From Lactobacillus kefiranofaciens (lineage in GTDB: Bacteria; Bacillota; Bacilli; Lactobacillales; Lactobacillaceae): 64,000 bases of DNA. The DNA is taken from positions 1-64,000 of the forward strand of contig NZ_FMXC01000002.1 of the NCBI RefSeq assembly GCF_900103655.1, given 5' to 3'. The first letter of the stretch is position 1. Each line of letters begins with the position of its first letter. Below, piece by piece: positions 56,714-64,000 of this stretch. The position numbers were made by a program, and so were the translations under genes. The notes under the pieces were generated by a model. It was not told where the DNA came from and did not search any database. It saw only the letters and a program-made list of their open reading frames with translations.

Positions 56714-57902
56714 ATGACAGAACCTAATTATGCGGAATTAGAAGCAAAAAAACAGTCATTTAGATAAAAATAAGCCCTATCCTTTAAGCGGGATGCTGGT
56801 TATTGACTTTACTCACGTCCTTTCAGGCCCTACTTGCACCAGAATGCTGGCAGATAGCGGTGCCCGGGTAATTCATATTGAAAGAAAAACAGGCGATGAT
56901 ACGCGTCATATGGGACCATACATCGCAGATGGTTCTAGCGAATACTTCAGAATTTGTAACGCAGGCAAGGAATCAATCGCCTTAGATTTGAAAGATCCTA
57001 AGGACCATGCCTTAGTAGAAAAAATGATCTCTAAAGCAGACGTAGTAGTAGAAAACTTCCGCCCTGGCGTTATGACACGTTTAGGTTTCGACCCTAAAGA
57101 AATGGTTAAAAAATATCCTAAGCTGATTTTCGCTTCCATTTCTGGTTTCGGTCAATATGGCCCATGGTCTAAACAAGCTGCTTATGACACCATTGTTCAA
57201 GCACTTTCAGGTTTAATGGATTCCACTGGAACACCCGATGGCAAACCAACCAGAGTCGGTACATCAGTATCTGACGTCGTAGCAGGAATTATCGGCTACA
57301 GTGCTATCACTACTGCATTGGTTGCACGTGAGCGCACCGGTAAAGGCACCACGGTTGATGTTTCCATGCTTGATTCTACCTTCTCACTCATGGTACAGAA
57401 TTTAATGCTCGCTCTCGGGCCACACAAGGTGCCACATCGCATTGGCAATCGTCACCCTGATATGTACCCATTTGATACGTTTGACTGCCAGGATCAGCCA
57501 ATTGCAATCTGCTGTGGCAATGATCATCTCTGGAATCTTTTATTAAATGCCCTAGGTCATCCAGAATGGATCGAGCAAGCTAACTTTAAGACCAATGACT
57601 TGCGTGAGCAAAACTGGCGCGACGTCAAGGATGCCATGCAAGCTGTCCTAAAGACTAAGAAGGCAGCCGAATGGGATGATATTTTGCATGAAGCAGGCGT
57701 TCCTGCTGGCCTTGTTCTCAACGTTGATAAGACACGTCGCCTTGATCAAATTATTGACCGCGGCATGGTTAAAACCTTAGATGACGGCAATGAAGTTTTG
57801 GGTACGCCAATGAAATATGGTACTTGGAACTCATATGGCTTGCAAAAAGATTCGCCAAAACTTGATGAAGATGGCGACAAGATTCGTAAGGAATTTGAAT
57901 AA
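56714..57902 (+). pseudogene. CaiB/BaiF (class III) CoA-transferase, N-terminal frameshift
   Basis: Family III CoA-transferase paralogous to Frc: MLVIDFTHVLSGPTCTRMLADSGARVIHIERKTGDDTRHMGPY, SGFGQYGPWSKQAAYDTIVQALSGLM, and DVSMLDSTFSLM with the catalytic Asp region. From ATG 56714 the reading MTEPNYAELEAKK runs into a stop. With six instead of seven A at 56746-56752 it becomes continuous (AKNSHLDKNKPYPLSGMLVID) with the main frame, giving about 396 aa. Translation could restart at ATG 56793 after AAGCGGG, losing about 26 residues, so partial function is possible. Substrate unknown. Confidence 0.82.
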
Positions 57903-57911
57903 ATCTAAACA

Positions 57912-57945
57912 AAAAATGTCTGGAATTTACTCCCAGGCATTTTTA
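57912..57945. terminator. Bidirectional terminator
   Basis: AAAAATGTCTGG pairs with CCAGGCATTTTT between the convergent CoA-transferase and SLAP genes. Confidence 0.8.
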
Positions 57946-57962
57946 TTTTATCTTCCAAATTA

Positions 57963-59954
57963 TTACTTTTCAGTAGCGTAGTCTTTAACATCCAAGATTT
58001 GATTCTTGTGACCCGATCTAGTCAACATAAAAACGGATTTCTTACTGCTTACCCAATTATATGAAGGATAATAACCATCTTTATGAGCCCAATGTTGATA
58101 AATACTTACAGTATCAGAAGTGTCTAACTTTCCATTAGCATTACGCATTACCTGCAGTACCTGATTAGCTTCATTCACGGTTAAATTATCAACATCTTTA
58201 ACTTTAACCTTAGCTCCATCAAGTGCAGATTGTGCCTGATCAAGATTCCAAAGAAGAACGCTAGCCTCAAAAGCAGTTGTCTTACTATCTTTAAGTGCAT
58301 TTTCTGCATCACTAACTACGCCATCATAGTTAGCTCGCTTATTGGCATTAGCAAGGCGATACTTGTCACTATTTTTGATGTTCGAAGCATCACTGATTTT
58401 ACTTTCCAATTCATTCTTTTGACTAGCAGTCAACGTTTGCTTAGCTTGTGCTTCAGCTTCACTGGCAGTGTTAAGTGTCTTCACGCTTAATCCATGAGTA
58501 TCAACATCACTTGCCTTAACAAAACTATCACCAAGATGAATTGTTTTTCTTGAATATTGATACTTTCCAGCTGCTTTACCGGCTACCGGTTGCCATTGAT
58601 TAGTCAAATGGTAATAGAGCTCTGCTTTATTTTCCTTAGCATTCCAGATATACCAGGCACCATTAATGTCAAAATTCTGTTCAGCTGATTGATTGCCATC
58701 TTCAGCTACATATAAATAGCCATCTAAATTGCGTTGCTGACCATTTGCCATATAGAGCGGCGTGGTCTTTTCATAATCTTTCTTAAAAGTGATGTAAGAG
58801 TTATAGAGATCATTGTAATTACTCTCATCACCGATCAGGAAGCGAATCTTAAAGAAGCCCTCGGTTTGAGCATCTTCTGGATATTCACTATCATCGCCCC
58901 ACCAGAGATATTCATCTTTACCTGCTAAACGGTAGTATAACTCCGCGTTATCGCCTTGACCGTTGACAGTAGCTCCATCAACTTTCACTTTTTTACCAGC
59001 ACGAACTACTTTATCCGTTGTTTGTAAATCTTTATTAAGCACGTGCATGTCGGAATTAGGTACTACATAAGTTGGCTTACTGGTGTACATTATTTCACCA
59101 TTAATATGACTGACATTATAAGCCTTAATATATTGGCCCTTGCCAATGCTGTAATACCACTCACCCTTAATTACCTTATGACTTAAGGAGTAATAGCTGC
59201 GCTTATTTTGATCGTATTTAATGTAATAAAAATCAGCCTTGTTATCACTGACTTCAATTTTGCCAGAGTAATTAATTGGCATCCCCTTCTTGAGAGTCTT
59301 TTTGCCCTTAATTCTCTTACCGTATTTATTATAAATAGCACTATTGTAATTCAAGATCATTACGCCTTTGCCATTTACTTCAGCAACATCGCTAACACGA
59401 ACGTAATTGCCATTCCCTACATTATAGTAATAATGAGGGTTATACCTATAGGCTTGGCCTTTGACCTGAACACTAGTATTTCTCTTAATTAATGCACTAC
59501 CACCACGATAGCTCTTAAGACGCTTGCCATTCTTATCGTAAATATAAGAATTAAACATTGCCTTTAGCTTGCCATCGCGAGTGCTGGAACCAATATTATG
59601 TGTTCTAATGTAGCCATTGTCGCCTAGCCAGTAATAAGACGTACCCTTGATAATCCGAATCTGAGGGAAAGTATTAGTTGAACTGACATCGTAAAGCTTA
59701 GGACCATTGAGCAAAACAGGAGTGCCGTAAATTTTTAATGTTGCACCTGATTTAGCAGTTTTGTTACGAGCAGTACCCTGAGCACTATAAAGTTGCACAC
59801 CGCCATATTCCTTTTTCACTAACTTGATTGTATTCTTTTGTGAAGTCTTAGCTGCCTGCACGACTGGAGTAGAACTACTAATTGTGCCTAAAGCAGGAGT
59901 CAGTGTCATCAAGGCAGCCACTGATACTAAAGTGATTTTTTGATTTAGTTTCAT
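57963..59954 (-). CDS. Exported surface protein with SLAP-type repeats
   Basis: Secreted protein of 663 aa with a Sec signal peptide (residues 1-35, ending PVVQAAK). Repeats in residues about 110-500 resemble bacterial SLAP (surface-layer association) domains: SYIYDKNGKRLKSYRGG, SAIYNKYGKRIKGKKTLKKG, SLSHKVIKGEWYYSIGKGQYIKAYNV and GGNY/GNYVRVSDV-type strands. They anchor proteins to the S-layer in this species group. A helical region at about 505-590 (SQKNELESKISDASNIKNSDKY and onwards) looks FIVAR-like. No catalytic motif was found. It is monocistronic, with TATAAT at 59983-59988 on the minus strand. Confidence 0.83.
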   Translation of the reverse strand: MKLNQKITLVSVAALMTLTPALGTISSSTPVVQAAKTSQKNTIKLVKKEYGGVQLYSAQGTARNKTAKSGATLKIYGTPVLLNGPKLYDVSSTNTFPQIRIIKGTSYYWLGDNGYIRTHNIGSSTRDGKLKAMFNSYIYDKNGKRLKSYRGGSALIKRNTSVQVKGQAYRYNPHYYYNVGNGNYVRVSDVAEVNGKGVMILNYNSAIYNKYGKRIKGKKTLKKGMPINYSGKIEVSDNKADFYYIKYDQNKRSYYSLSHKVIKGEWYYSIGKGQYIKAYNVSHINGEIMYTSKPTYVVPNSDMHVLNKDLQTTDKVVRAGKKVKVDGATVNGQGDNAELYYRLAGKDEYLWWGDDSEYPEDAQTEGFFKIRFLIGDESNYNDLYNSYITFKKDYEKTTPLYMANGQQRNLDGYLYVAEDGNQSAEQNFDINGAWYIWNAKENKAELYYHLTNQWQPVAGKAAGKYQYSRKTIHLGDSFVKASDVDTHGLSVKTLNTASEAEAQAKQTLTASQKNELESKISDASNIKNSDKYRLANANKRANYDGVVSDAENALKDSKTTAFEASVLLWNLDQAQSALDGAKVKVKDVDNLTVNEANQVLQVMRNANGKLDTSDTVSIYQHWAHKDGYYPSYNWVSSKKSVFMLTRSGHKNQILDVKDYATEK

Positions 59955-60034
59955 AAAAATTCTCCTTTATTCATTTATCCTAATTATATCAGATATTAGC
60001 GTAATTACCGTTGTGGCTGATCTGAGCAACAAAA

Positions 60035-60062
60035 AAATGCTTGTCTTTCAAGACGAGCATTT
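60035..60062 (-). terminator. Terminator of the tsaB-rimI-tsaD operon
   Basis: AAATGCTCGTC pairs with GACAAGCATTT on the minus strand, followed by T7. Confidence 0.78.
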
Positions 60063-60068
60063 ATTTTA

Positions 60069-61118
60069 TTAATTCAACATATTTTTAGCATATGGCAATT
60101 CCAATGATGGATCAGCATTCAAAGTTAAATCTGCAAATTGACCATCATTATACAAGTTATATGCGGCAGCACCAATCATTGCTGCGTTATCACCACAAAG
60201 CTTGATGTCTGGCAAAATTACCTTCGGTTGATCTGCCTTAGGCAGTTTGGCAATTTCTGCACTCATGCGATCACGCAAGCCATGGTTAGCAGCAACCCCA
60301 CCACCCATGATAAAGGTCTTCGGCTTATATTGCTTAATTGCACGAATCGTCTTATGTGCCAAAACATCAATCACGGCAGCTTGGAAGCTGGCAGCTAAAT
60401 CATACTTGTTCAGCTTTTCATGGATTTGATCAGCATGGTGACAAGTATTGATAAAGGCTGACTTAAGTCCTGAGAATGAGAAGTCATAGTCATCATCTTC
60501 CAGCATAGCCCGTGGGAAGTTGAAAGTATCCTTGCCTTGGTGAGCCCAAGAATCGATGGTCTTACCGGCAGGATAATTTACCCCAAGCACACGACCGATC
60601 TTGTCATAGGCTTCACCAGCAGCATCATCACGCGTATCTCCAATGATCTCAAAGTGAACCGGATCCTTTAACAAAACGATTTCGGTATGACCACCTGAAA
60701 CTTGCAAAGCCAAAGCTGGGTACTCAATTTCATCCTTTAATTGAGCAGCCATAATGTGGCCCATGATGTGATCAACGCCAATCAACGGAATTCCTGTAGC
60801 CATTGAGGCAGCCTTAGCAGCACTAACGCCAATTAAAAGTGCCCCGACTAAACCTGGACCATAGGTTACGGCAATAGCATCAATATTTTGCCAATCACAG
60901 TTAGCTTCATTTAAAGCTTCCTTAGTGATTTGACTAATTACTTCGATGTGATGACGGCTAGCGACTTCGGGGACGACACCGCCAAAACGCTGGTGACTCT
61001 TAATCTGCGTTGCCACAATCAAACTTTCAATTTCTCGACCATTTTTAATTACCGCGGTAGAAGTTTCATCACATGAACTTTCATAAGCTAAAATACGGAC
61101 ATCTTTCTTTTCACTCAA
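60069..61118 (-). CDS. tsaD: tRNA threonylcarbamoyladenosine synthase subunit TsaD
   Basis: Transfers threonylcarbamoyl to A37 of ANN-decoding tRNAs; 349 aa, ASKHA fold. Signatures: [16 protein letters not shown], the metal-binding histidines in HHIEVI and [36 protein letters not shown] and [14 protein letters not shown]. It overlaps rimI by 4 nt and follows tsaB in the same operon. Confidence 0.96.
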   Translation of the reverse strand: MSEKKDVRILAYESSCDETSTAVIKNGREIESLIVATQIKSHQRFGGVVPEVASRHHIEVISQITKEALNEANCDWQNIDAIAVTYGPGLVGALLIGVSAAKAASMATGIPLIGVDHIMGHIMAAQLKDEIEYPALALQVSGGHTEIVLLKDPVHFEIIGDTRDDAAGEAYDKIGRVLGVNYPAGKTIDSWAHQGKDTFNFPRAMLEDDDYDFSFSGLKSAFINTCHHADQIHEKLNKYDLAASFQAAVIDVLAHKTIRAIKQYKPKTFIMGGGVAANHGLRDRMSAEIAKLPKADQPKVILPDIKLCGDNAAMIGAAAYNLYNDGQFADLTLNADPSLELPYAKNMLN

Positions 61119-61687
61119 AATGTAGAATTCTTTCTGTTAATTCGATGCGGTTTTAACCATAAAACCATATTCATTGCATCAGTATGGATGGCACTATAAT
61201 AATTTTTACGAATATAATTACCCTTAAATCCCAACGAATGATATAAATTCTGGGCGATCTCATTATCTACCCGTACTTCTAGGCTAACGCAATTACTATC
61301 ATTTTCACGTGCAAGATCAATCATTAATTCCATCAAATAACGACCAATATTCTGCCCTTGAAAAGACGACGAGACCGCAATATTAGTAATATGCGTTTCC
61401 TCTGGATTAAATCTAGCACCAATAAATGCAACTAAAGTTGAAGTATGATAGACCACCAGGTAAAGCGAATTATGTCTTTTTCTTAATTCACTGGCAAAAG
61501 AGAATTTACTTCAAGGCGTGTGACCTGAATAAACTTGCTCTTCTAGAACTAACAAATCTGGAATATTATCATCTGTTGCTTGCATAACTTGCAATATCTT
61601 ACCATTCACATTAGCTATGAATGGCGTAAAATCCATATCGATTCGATTAATAGGTAAATGGAAAAATTGATTAAACTTCTTCAACAT
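61115..61687 (-). pseudogene. rimI: Ribosomal protein S18-alanine N-acetyltransferase RimI, nonsense mutation
   Basis: GNAT acetyltransferase. From the ATG at 61687, overlapping tsaB, the frame gives MLKKFNQFFHLPINRIDMDF and LLVLEEQVYSGHTP, then stops at TGA (61511-61513). The same frame continues SKFSFASELRKRHNSLYLVV and on through the acetyl-CoA site SSSFQGQNIGRYLMELM to 61115. RimI proteins have TPWS here, so TGG (Trp) has become TGA. Repaired length is 190 aa. A downstream restart (VVYHTSTLVAFIGARF) would lack the N-terminal third. Confidence 0.88.
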
Positions 61688-62405
61688 AGTGACTATCTGG
61701 TTCGAATGGCTTTCCTGTCTTCTTGTGCCAGTCCACTTCTGCTTGAGTTCTGCGCAAGTAGCGTGGCAATAACTTATCTGGATCAACTGGAATAGCATTT
61801 TCTGCTAATTGTCCAATTAAACCTGCGTGAATAACATTTTGCTCATCAGTTCCATACTCATATGGAATGCCTAATGACTTAATCTTCTCATCTTGTTTTT
61901 TAAGACCTGAACCAACAAAAACGATCTTTTTCACTTCATTTTTAGCCACATATTCTTGAATCGCCTTGATTAAAACATCAATATTATAATGTCCATCTGG
62001 GATTACGTTTTGCTGTACATCCCTACTTAAATAGCCAGCTGCAAAGTAATTATTATTGCGCGCATCCAAGCCCGTGATCACCAAGGCCTCTTCTTTAACA
62101 CCTTTAGCTAAAGCTTGCAGAGTTGAAATGCCAACTACTTCTTTGCTCAAAATGCTGGCAAACATCTTCACAGTCGTAATGCCAATCCGCAGACCAGTAT
62201 ATGAACCAGGTCCAATAGCTACGGCAAAACGATCGATATCTTTTAAGGTTAAATTATTATCTTTTAAAATTTCATCAATTAATGGATCAAGGTGTTCACT
62301 ATGATTGCGTTCATCTTGTTCGTTTTTTTCCACAATAACTTGTTGACCATCATTTAAGGCAACGCTCAAATGATTAGTAGCTGTAGAAACACTTAAGATT
62401 TTCAT
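61671..62405 (-). CDS. tsaB: tRNA threonylcarbamoyladenosine biosynthesis protein TsaB
   Basis: Scaffold partner of TsaD, 244 aa. N-terminal ASKHA signature MKILSVSTATNHLSVALNDG, and DIDRFAVAIGPGSYTGLRIGITTVKMFAS, the GPGSFTGLRIG-type motif. The C-terminal LPRYLRRTQAEVDWHKKTG is typical. The ATG at 62405 is chosen over an in-frame TTG at 62411. Its end overlaps rimI by 17 nt. Confidence 0.94.
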   Translation of the reverse strand: MKILSVSTATNHLSVALNDGQQVIVEKNEQDERNHSEHLDPLIDEILKDNNLTLKDIDRFAVAIGPGSYTGLRIGITTVKMFASILSKEVVGISTLQALAKGVKEEALVITGLDARNNNYFAAGYLSRDVQQNVIPDGHYNIDVLIKAIQEYVAKNEVKKIVFVGSGLKKQDEKIKSLGIPYEYGTDEQNVIHAGLIGQLAENAIPVDPDKLLPRYLRRTQAEVDWHKKTGKPFEPDSHYVEEV

Positions 62406-62429
62406 TATCAATTCTCTTTCCGCTTTAAA

Positions 62430-62948
62430 TTACTTTTTTATTTTAACACGAGAAACAGCTTGCAATACAAAGTAGATCACAATCATTTGAATCCAAGGCA
62501 TGATCATCTCTTTCGGTAGACGCTGCACTAGAGCCGCATTAAAATTCAGCCCATACATGATATGCAGCCAAAGCGTATTCATCCCGATATTTACAATGAT
62601 TGTAACTAAAATCGTTGAAGCAATAATTCGCCATATCTTGACCGGCTTATTATACAAAAACAGGGCATAAATTAGTGGCCCAGCCATTGCAGTCAATGTA
62701 AAACCAATAAAAAAACCACCTTGATCGCCAAAAATAGCTGAGGCAATTAGATCACTAATGCCGCCTCCAATTGTCCCCCATAACGGACCAAATAAGTAGC
62801 CTAACAAGACGCTCCCTACAAAACCTAGTCCTATTTTTACAATAGTCGGTCCAAATGAAATCTGTCCTAAAATAATCTTCATTGCGACAACCATACCCAA
62901 AAAGACCATTTGTTGCAAATCCGTTTGCAAAATCTTCCTTGTATTCAT
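62430..62948 (-). CDS. folT: ECF transporter S component, folate-type (FolT-like)
   Basis: Substrate-binding membrane subunit of an energy-coupling-factor transporter, 172 aa with six hydrophobic helices. MVFLGMVVAMKIILGQISFGPTIVKIGLGFVGSVLLGYLFGPLWGTIGGGISDLIASAIFGDQGGFFIGFTLTA carries the S-component AxxxA-type N-terminal helix and the FolT-family loop; GMNTLWLHIMYG is the strongest FolT-like motif. It needs the shared EcfA/A'/T module encoded elsewhere. I see no folate riboswitch in the 43-bp upstream gap. Confidence 0.82.
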   Translation of the reverse strand: MNTRKILQTDLQQMVFLGMVVAMKIILGQISFGPTIVKIGLGFVGSVLLGYLFGPLWGTIGGGISDLIASAIFGDQGGFFIGFTLTAMAGPLIYALFLYNKPVKIWRIIASTILVTIIVNIGMNTLWLHIMYGLNFNAALVQRLPKEMIMPWIQMIVIYFVLQAVSRVKIKK

Positions 62949-62991
62949 TCCGCCATCCCCCTATAAAAAAAGTATAACTAACGTCATGTCT

Positions 62992-63726
62992 TTATGCCTT
63001 ACGCCAACCTAGTTCACAGACAGCTTTTACGGTTCCATCCTGTGCCTTAATAACATGATATGATTTAATATTATCATCTTCTACTAAGTTAATGCAAGAA
63101 TTAATTTTCTCGCCATAATGTACTTCTTTATCAAACTTAAGATCAATCGTATCTACTACATGGCTTTTTAAGAAATCGCGTTCAAGCAAATCAATAAACC
63201 AACTAAAATAATGACTATTAGTCACATGATGATTAGTATCTAAATCATCATAGCGAGTGCGATAGCTTCGCTGGGCTTGATAATTATCTAATGGACGCAG
63301 ACGCGGAAAACGAGGCATCTTCTTAAGTAGCGGTACGCCCCAGTCTGCCATCATTTTTTGATCAGCGGGAACCATATGACGCTTTTTCAAATCAAGCATT
63401 ACCCACTGACTCTTTACCGTAACCAATGGATTGCCAGCTTGATCTGCAACACCGAAATCACGATACTCAAAAAAGCGATTATAGCCACTAGCATTAGTAC
63501 TTAAAACTACTTGATCACCTGGCTGAGGCAAAGCCTTAATATTAAAATGATATTGCGTAACGACCCAACCTAACCCTCGCTTAACTAAATCATCAGTTCC
63601 AGCGCCGCCTTCATCTAATTGATGCTCAGAAACCTGCATCATTAGATCAACTAAAGAAGTTAACTTCAGTCGACGATTCTCATCACAATCTTTAAATTCA
63701 ATTTGATAGTTTTCAGTGTATTTCAT
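62992..63726 (-). CDS. Acyl-ACP thioesterase
   Basis: Hot-dog fold thioesterase of the FatA/FatB-like bacterial family, 244 aa, hydrolysing acyl-ACP to free fatty acid. The two hot-dog halves are visible: YTENYQIEFKDCDENRRLKLTSLVDLMMQVSEHQ with GLGWVVTQYHFNIKALPQPGD, then YRTRYDDLDTNHHVTNSHYFSWFIDLL (N-x-H-V-type catalytic segment). It lies between folT and rsmI on the same strand, 2 nt after rsmI. Confidence 0.9.
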   Translation of the reverse strand: MKYTENYQIEFKDCDENRRLKLTSLVDLMMQVSEHQLDEGGAGTDDLVKRGLGWVVTQYHFNIKALPQPGDQVVLSTNASGYNRFFEYRDFGVADQAGNPLVTVKSQWVMLDLKKRHMVPADQKMMADWGVPLLKKMPRFPRLRPLDNYQAQRSYRTRYDDLDTNHHVTNSHYFSWFIDLLERDFLKSHVVDTIDLKFDKEVHYGEKINSCINLVEDDNIKSYHVIKAQDGTVKAVCELGWRKA

Positions 63727-63728
63727 GT

Positions 63729-64000
63729 TTATCCTTGGTGATATTCATCATACAATTCATTTTTAGAAACATGATGCTCCTTAGCTACTTGCTTAATTGC
63801 ATCTTTCTTAGACTCGCCTTTTTTGACTAGAGTATTGACTAAATCAATTAATTCTGCCCAAGACAGTTGCTTAGGAGCTTCCGTATTTGGTGAAATCAAG
63901 ATTACAAATTCACCCCGCGGTGCATTTTTAGCAAAATAATCCGTTACTTCCTGCACCGTGCCGCGAATAAATTCTTCATGAATTTTAGTTAATTCACGTG
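63729..64000 (-). CDS. rsmI: Ribosomal RNA small subunit methyltransferase I, C-terminal part
   Basis: Partial gene cut by the right edge; about 90 codons are visible. RELTKIHEEFIRGTVQEVTDYF followed by KNAPRGEFVILISPN is typical of the C-terminal part of RsmI, which 2'-O-methylates C1402 of 16S rRNA. The remainder (EAIKQVAKEHHVSKNELYDEYHQ-like helices, here DAIKQVAKEHHVSKNELY) is the usual small C-terminal domain. Confidence 0.88.
   Translation of the reverse strand, partial: RELTKIHEEFIRGTVQEVTDYFAKNAPRGEFVILISPNTEAPKQLSWAELIDLVNTLVKKGESKKDAIKQVAKEHHVSKNELYDEYHQG

Noticed and set aside
61511-61513. TGA in rimI read as selenocysteine or a programmed event
   Set aside because: The expected residue is Trp in a TPWS motif, there is no SECIS-like hairpin and no selenoprotein context, so a nonsense mutation is simpler.
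62949-62991. Tetrahydrofolate riboswitch ahead of folT
   Set aside because: The gap is only 43 bp and shows no conserved riboswitch core.

Overview
The window is low-GC Gram-positive chromosomal DNA from the Lactobacillus acidophilus/amylovorus/crispatus/helveticus group. Supporting evidence: the ccpA-pepQ divergon, mutS-mutL-ruvA-ruvB-yajC, alaS (T-box)-ireB-ruvX-yrzB, groESL with CIRCE sites, the scrRBA sucrose locus, an oxc-frc oxalate locus and a SLAP-type surface protein. The order resembles my memory of the L. acidophilus NCFM region around LBA0390-0440, read in reverse, but I could not compare sequences and leave the species open.

Layout. 1-410: leader and three tandem promoters of an rRNA operon that leaves the window to the left. 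562-17754: housekeeping blocks (ferredoxin-NADP reductase, DedA, the yunD/yutD/NagD operon, GDPD, ccpA|pepQ, mscS, murI-rdgB, mscL, mutS2-trxA, ireB-ruvX-yrzB). 17814-32400: alaS with its T-box, zwf-dinB-nrnA-cshB, and mutS-mutL-ruvA-ruvB-yajC. 32463-40080: an accessory cassette made of a mannose-family PTS operon and a divergent four-gene sensory operon (two membrane-anchored sugar-binding proteins, histidine kinase, response regulator), bracketed by identical 47-bp direct repeats. 40033-44295: brnQ, groESL and a membrane protein. 44526-45989: two convergent toxin-antitoxin modules, the second bracketed by about 66-bp near-identical repeats. 46020-51321: sucrose PTS, sucrose-6-phosphate hydrolase, scrR and rex. 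51508-57902: an ABC-F protein and the oxalate locus. 57963-64000: SLAP surface protein, tsaB-rimI-tsaD, a FolT-like ECF S component, an acyl-ACP thioesterase and the C-terminus of RsmI.

How it fits together. The accessory half is mainly carbohydrate sensing and uptake under apparent CcpA control: cre-like sites lie at ccpA/pepQ, inside the mannose-family PTS promoter, and upstream of scrA. The PTS and the two-component operon share an intergenic region with an inverted pair of ACATTTGWCA motifs, which suggests one regulator binds towards both promoters. This sensor-PTS cassette is the best candidate for an undescribed system.

Gene decay. Seven genes are broken. Five carry one-base length changes in mononucleotide runs (sugar-binding sensor, response regulator, brnQ, scrR, second CoA-transferase) and two have in-frame stops (frc, rimI). 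Six of the seven are accessory, while more than 30 kb of core genes is intact. The MutL encoded here lacks the residues of all three endonuclease motifs usual in Firmicutes, so weakened mismatch repair is one possible contributor; sequencing error is the main alternative. As written, oxalate degradation, sucrose repression and the sensor cascade would all be impaired.
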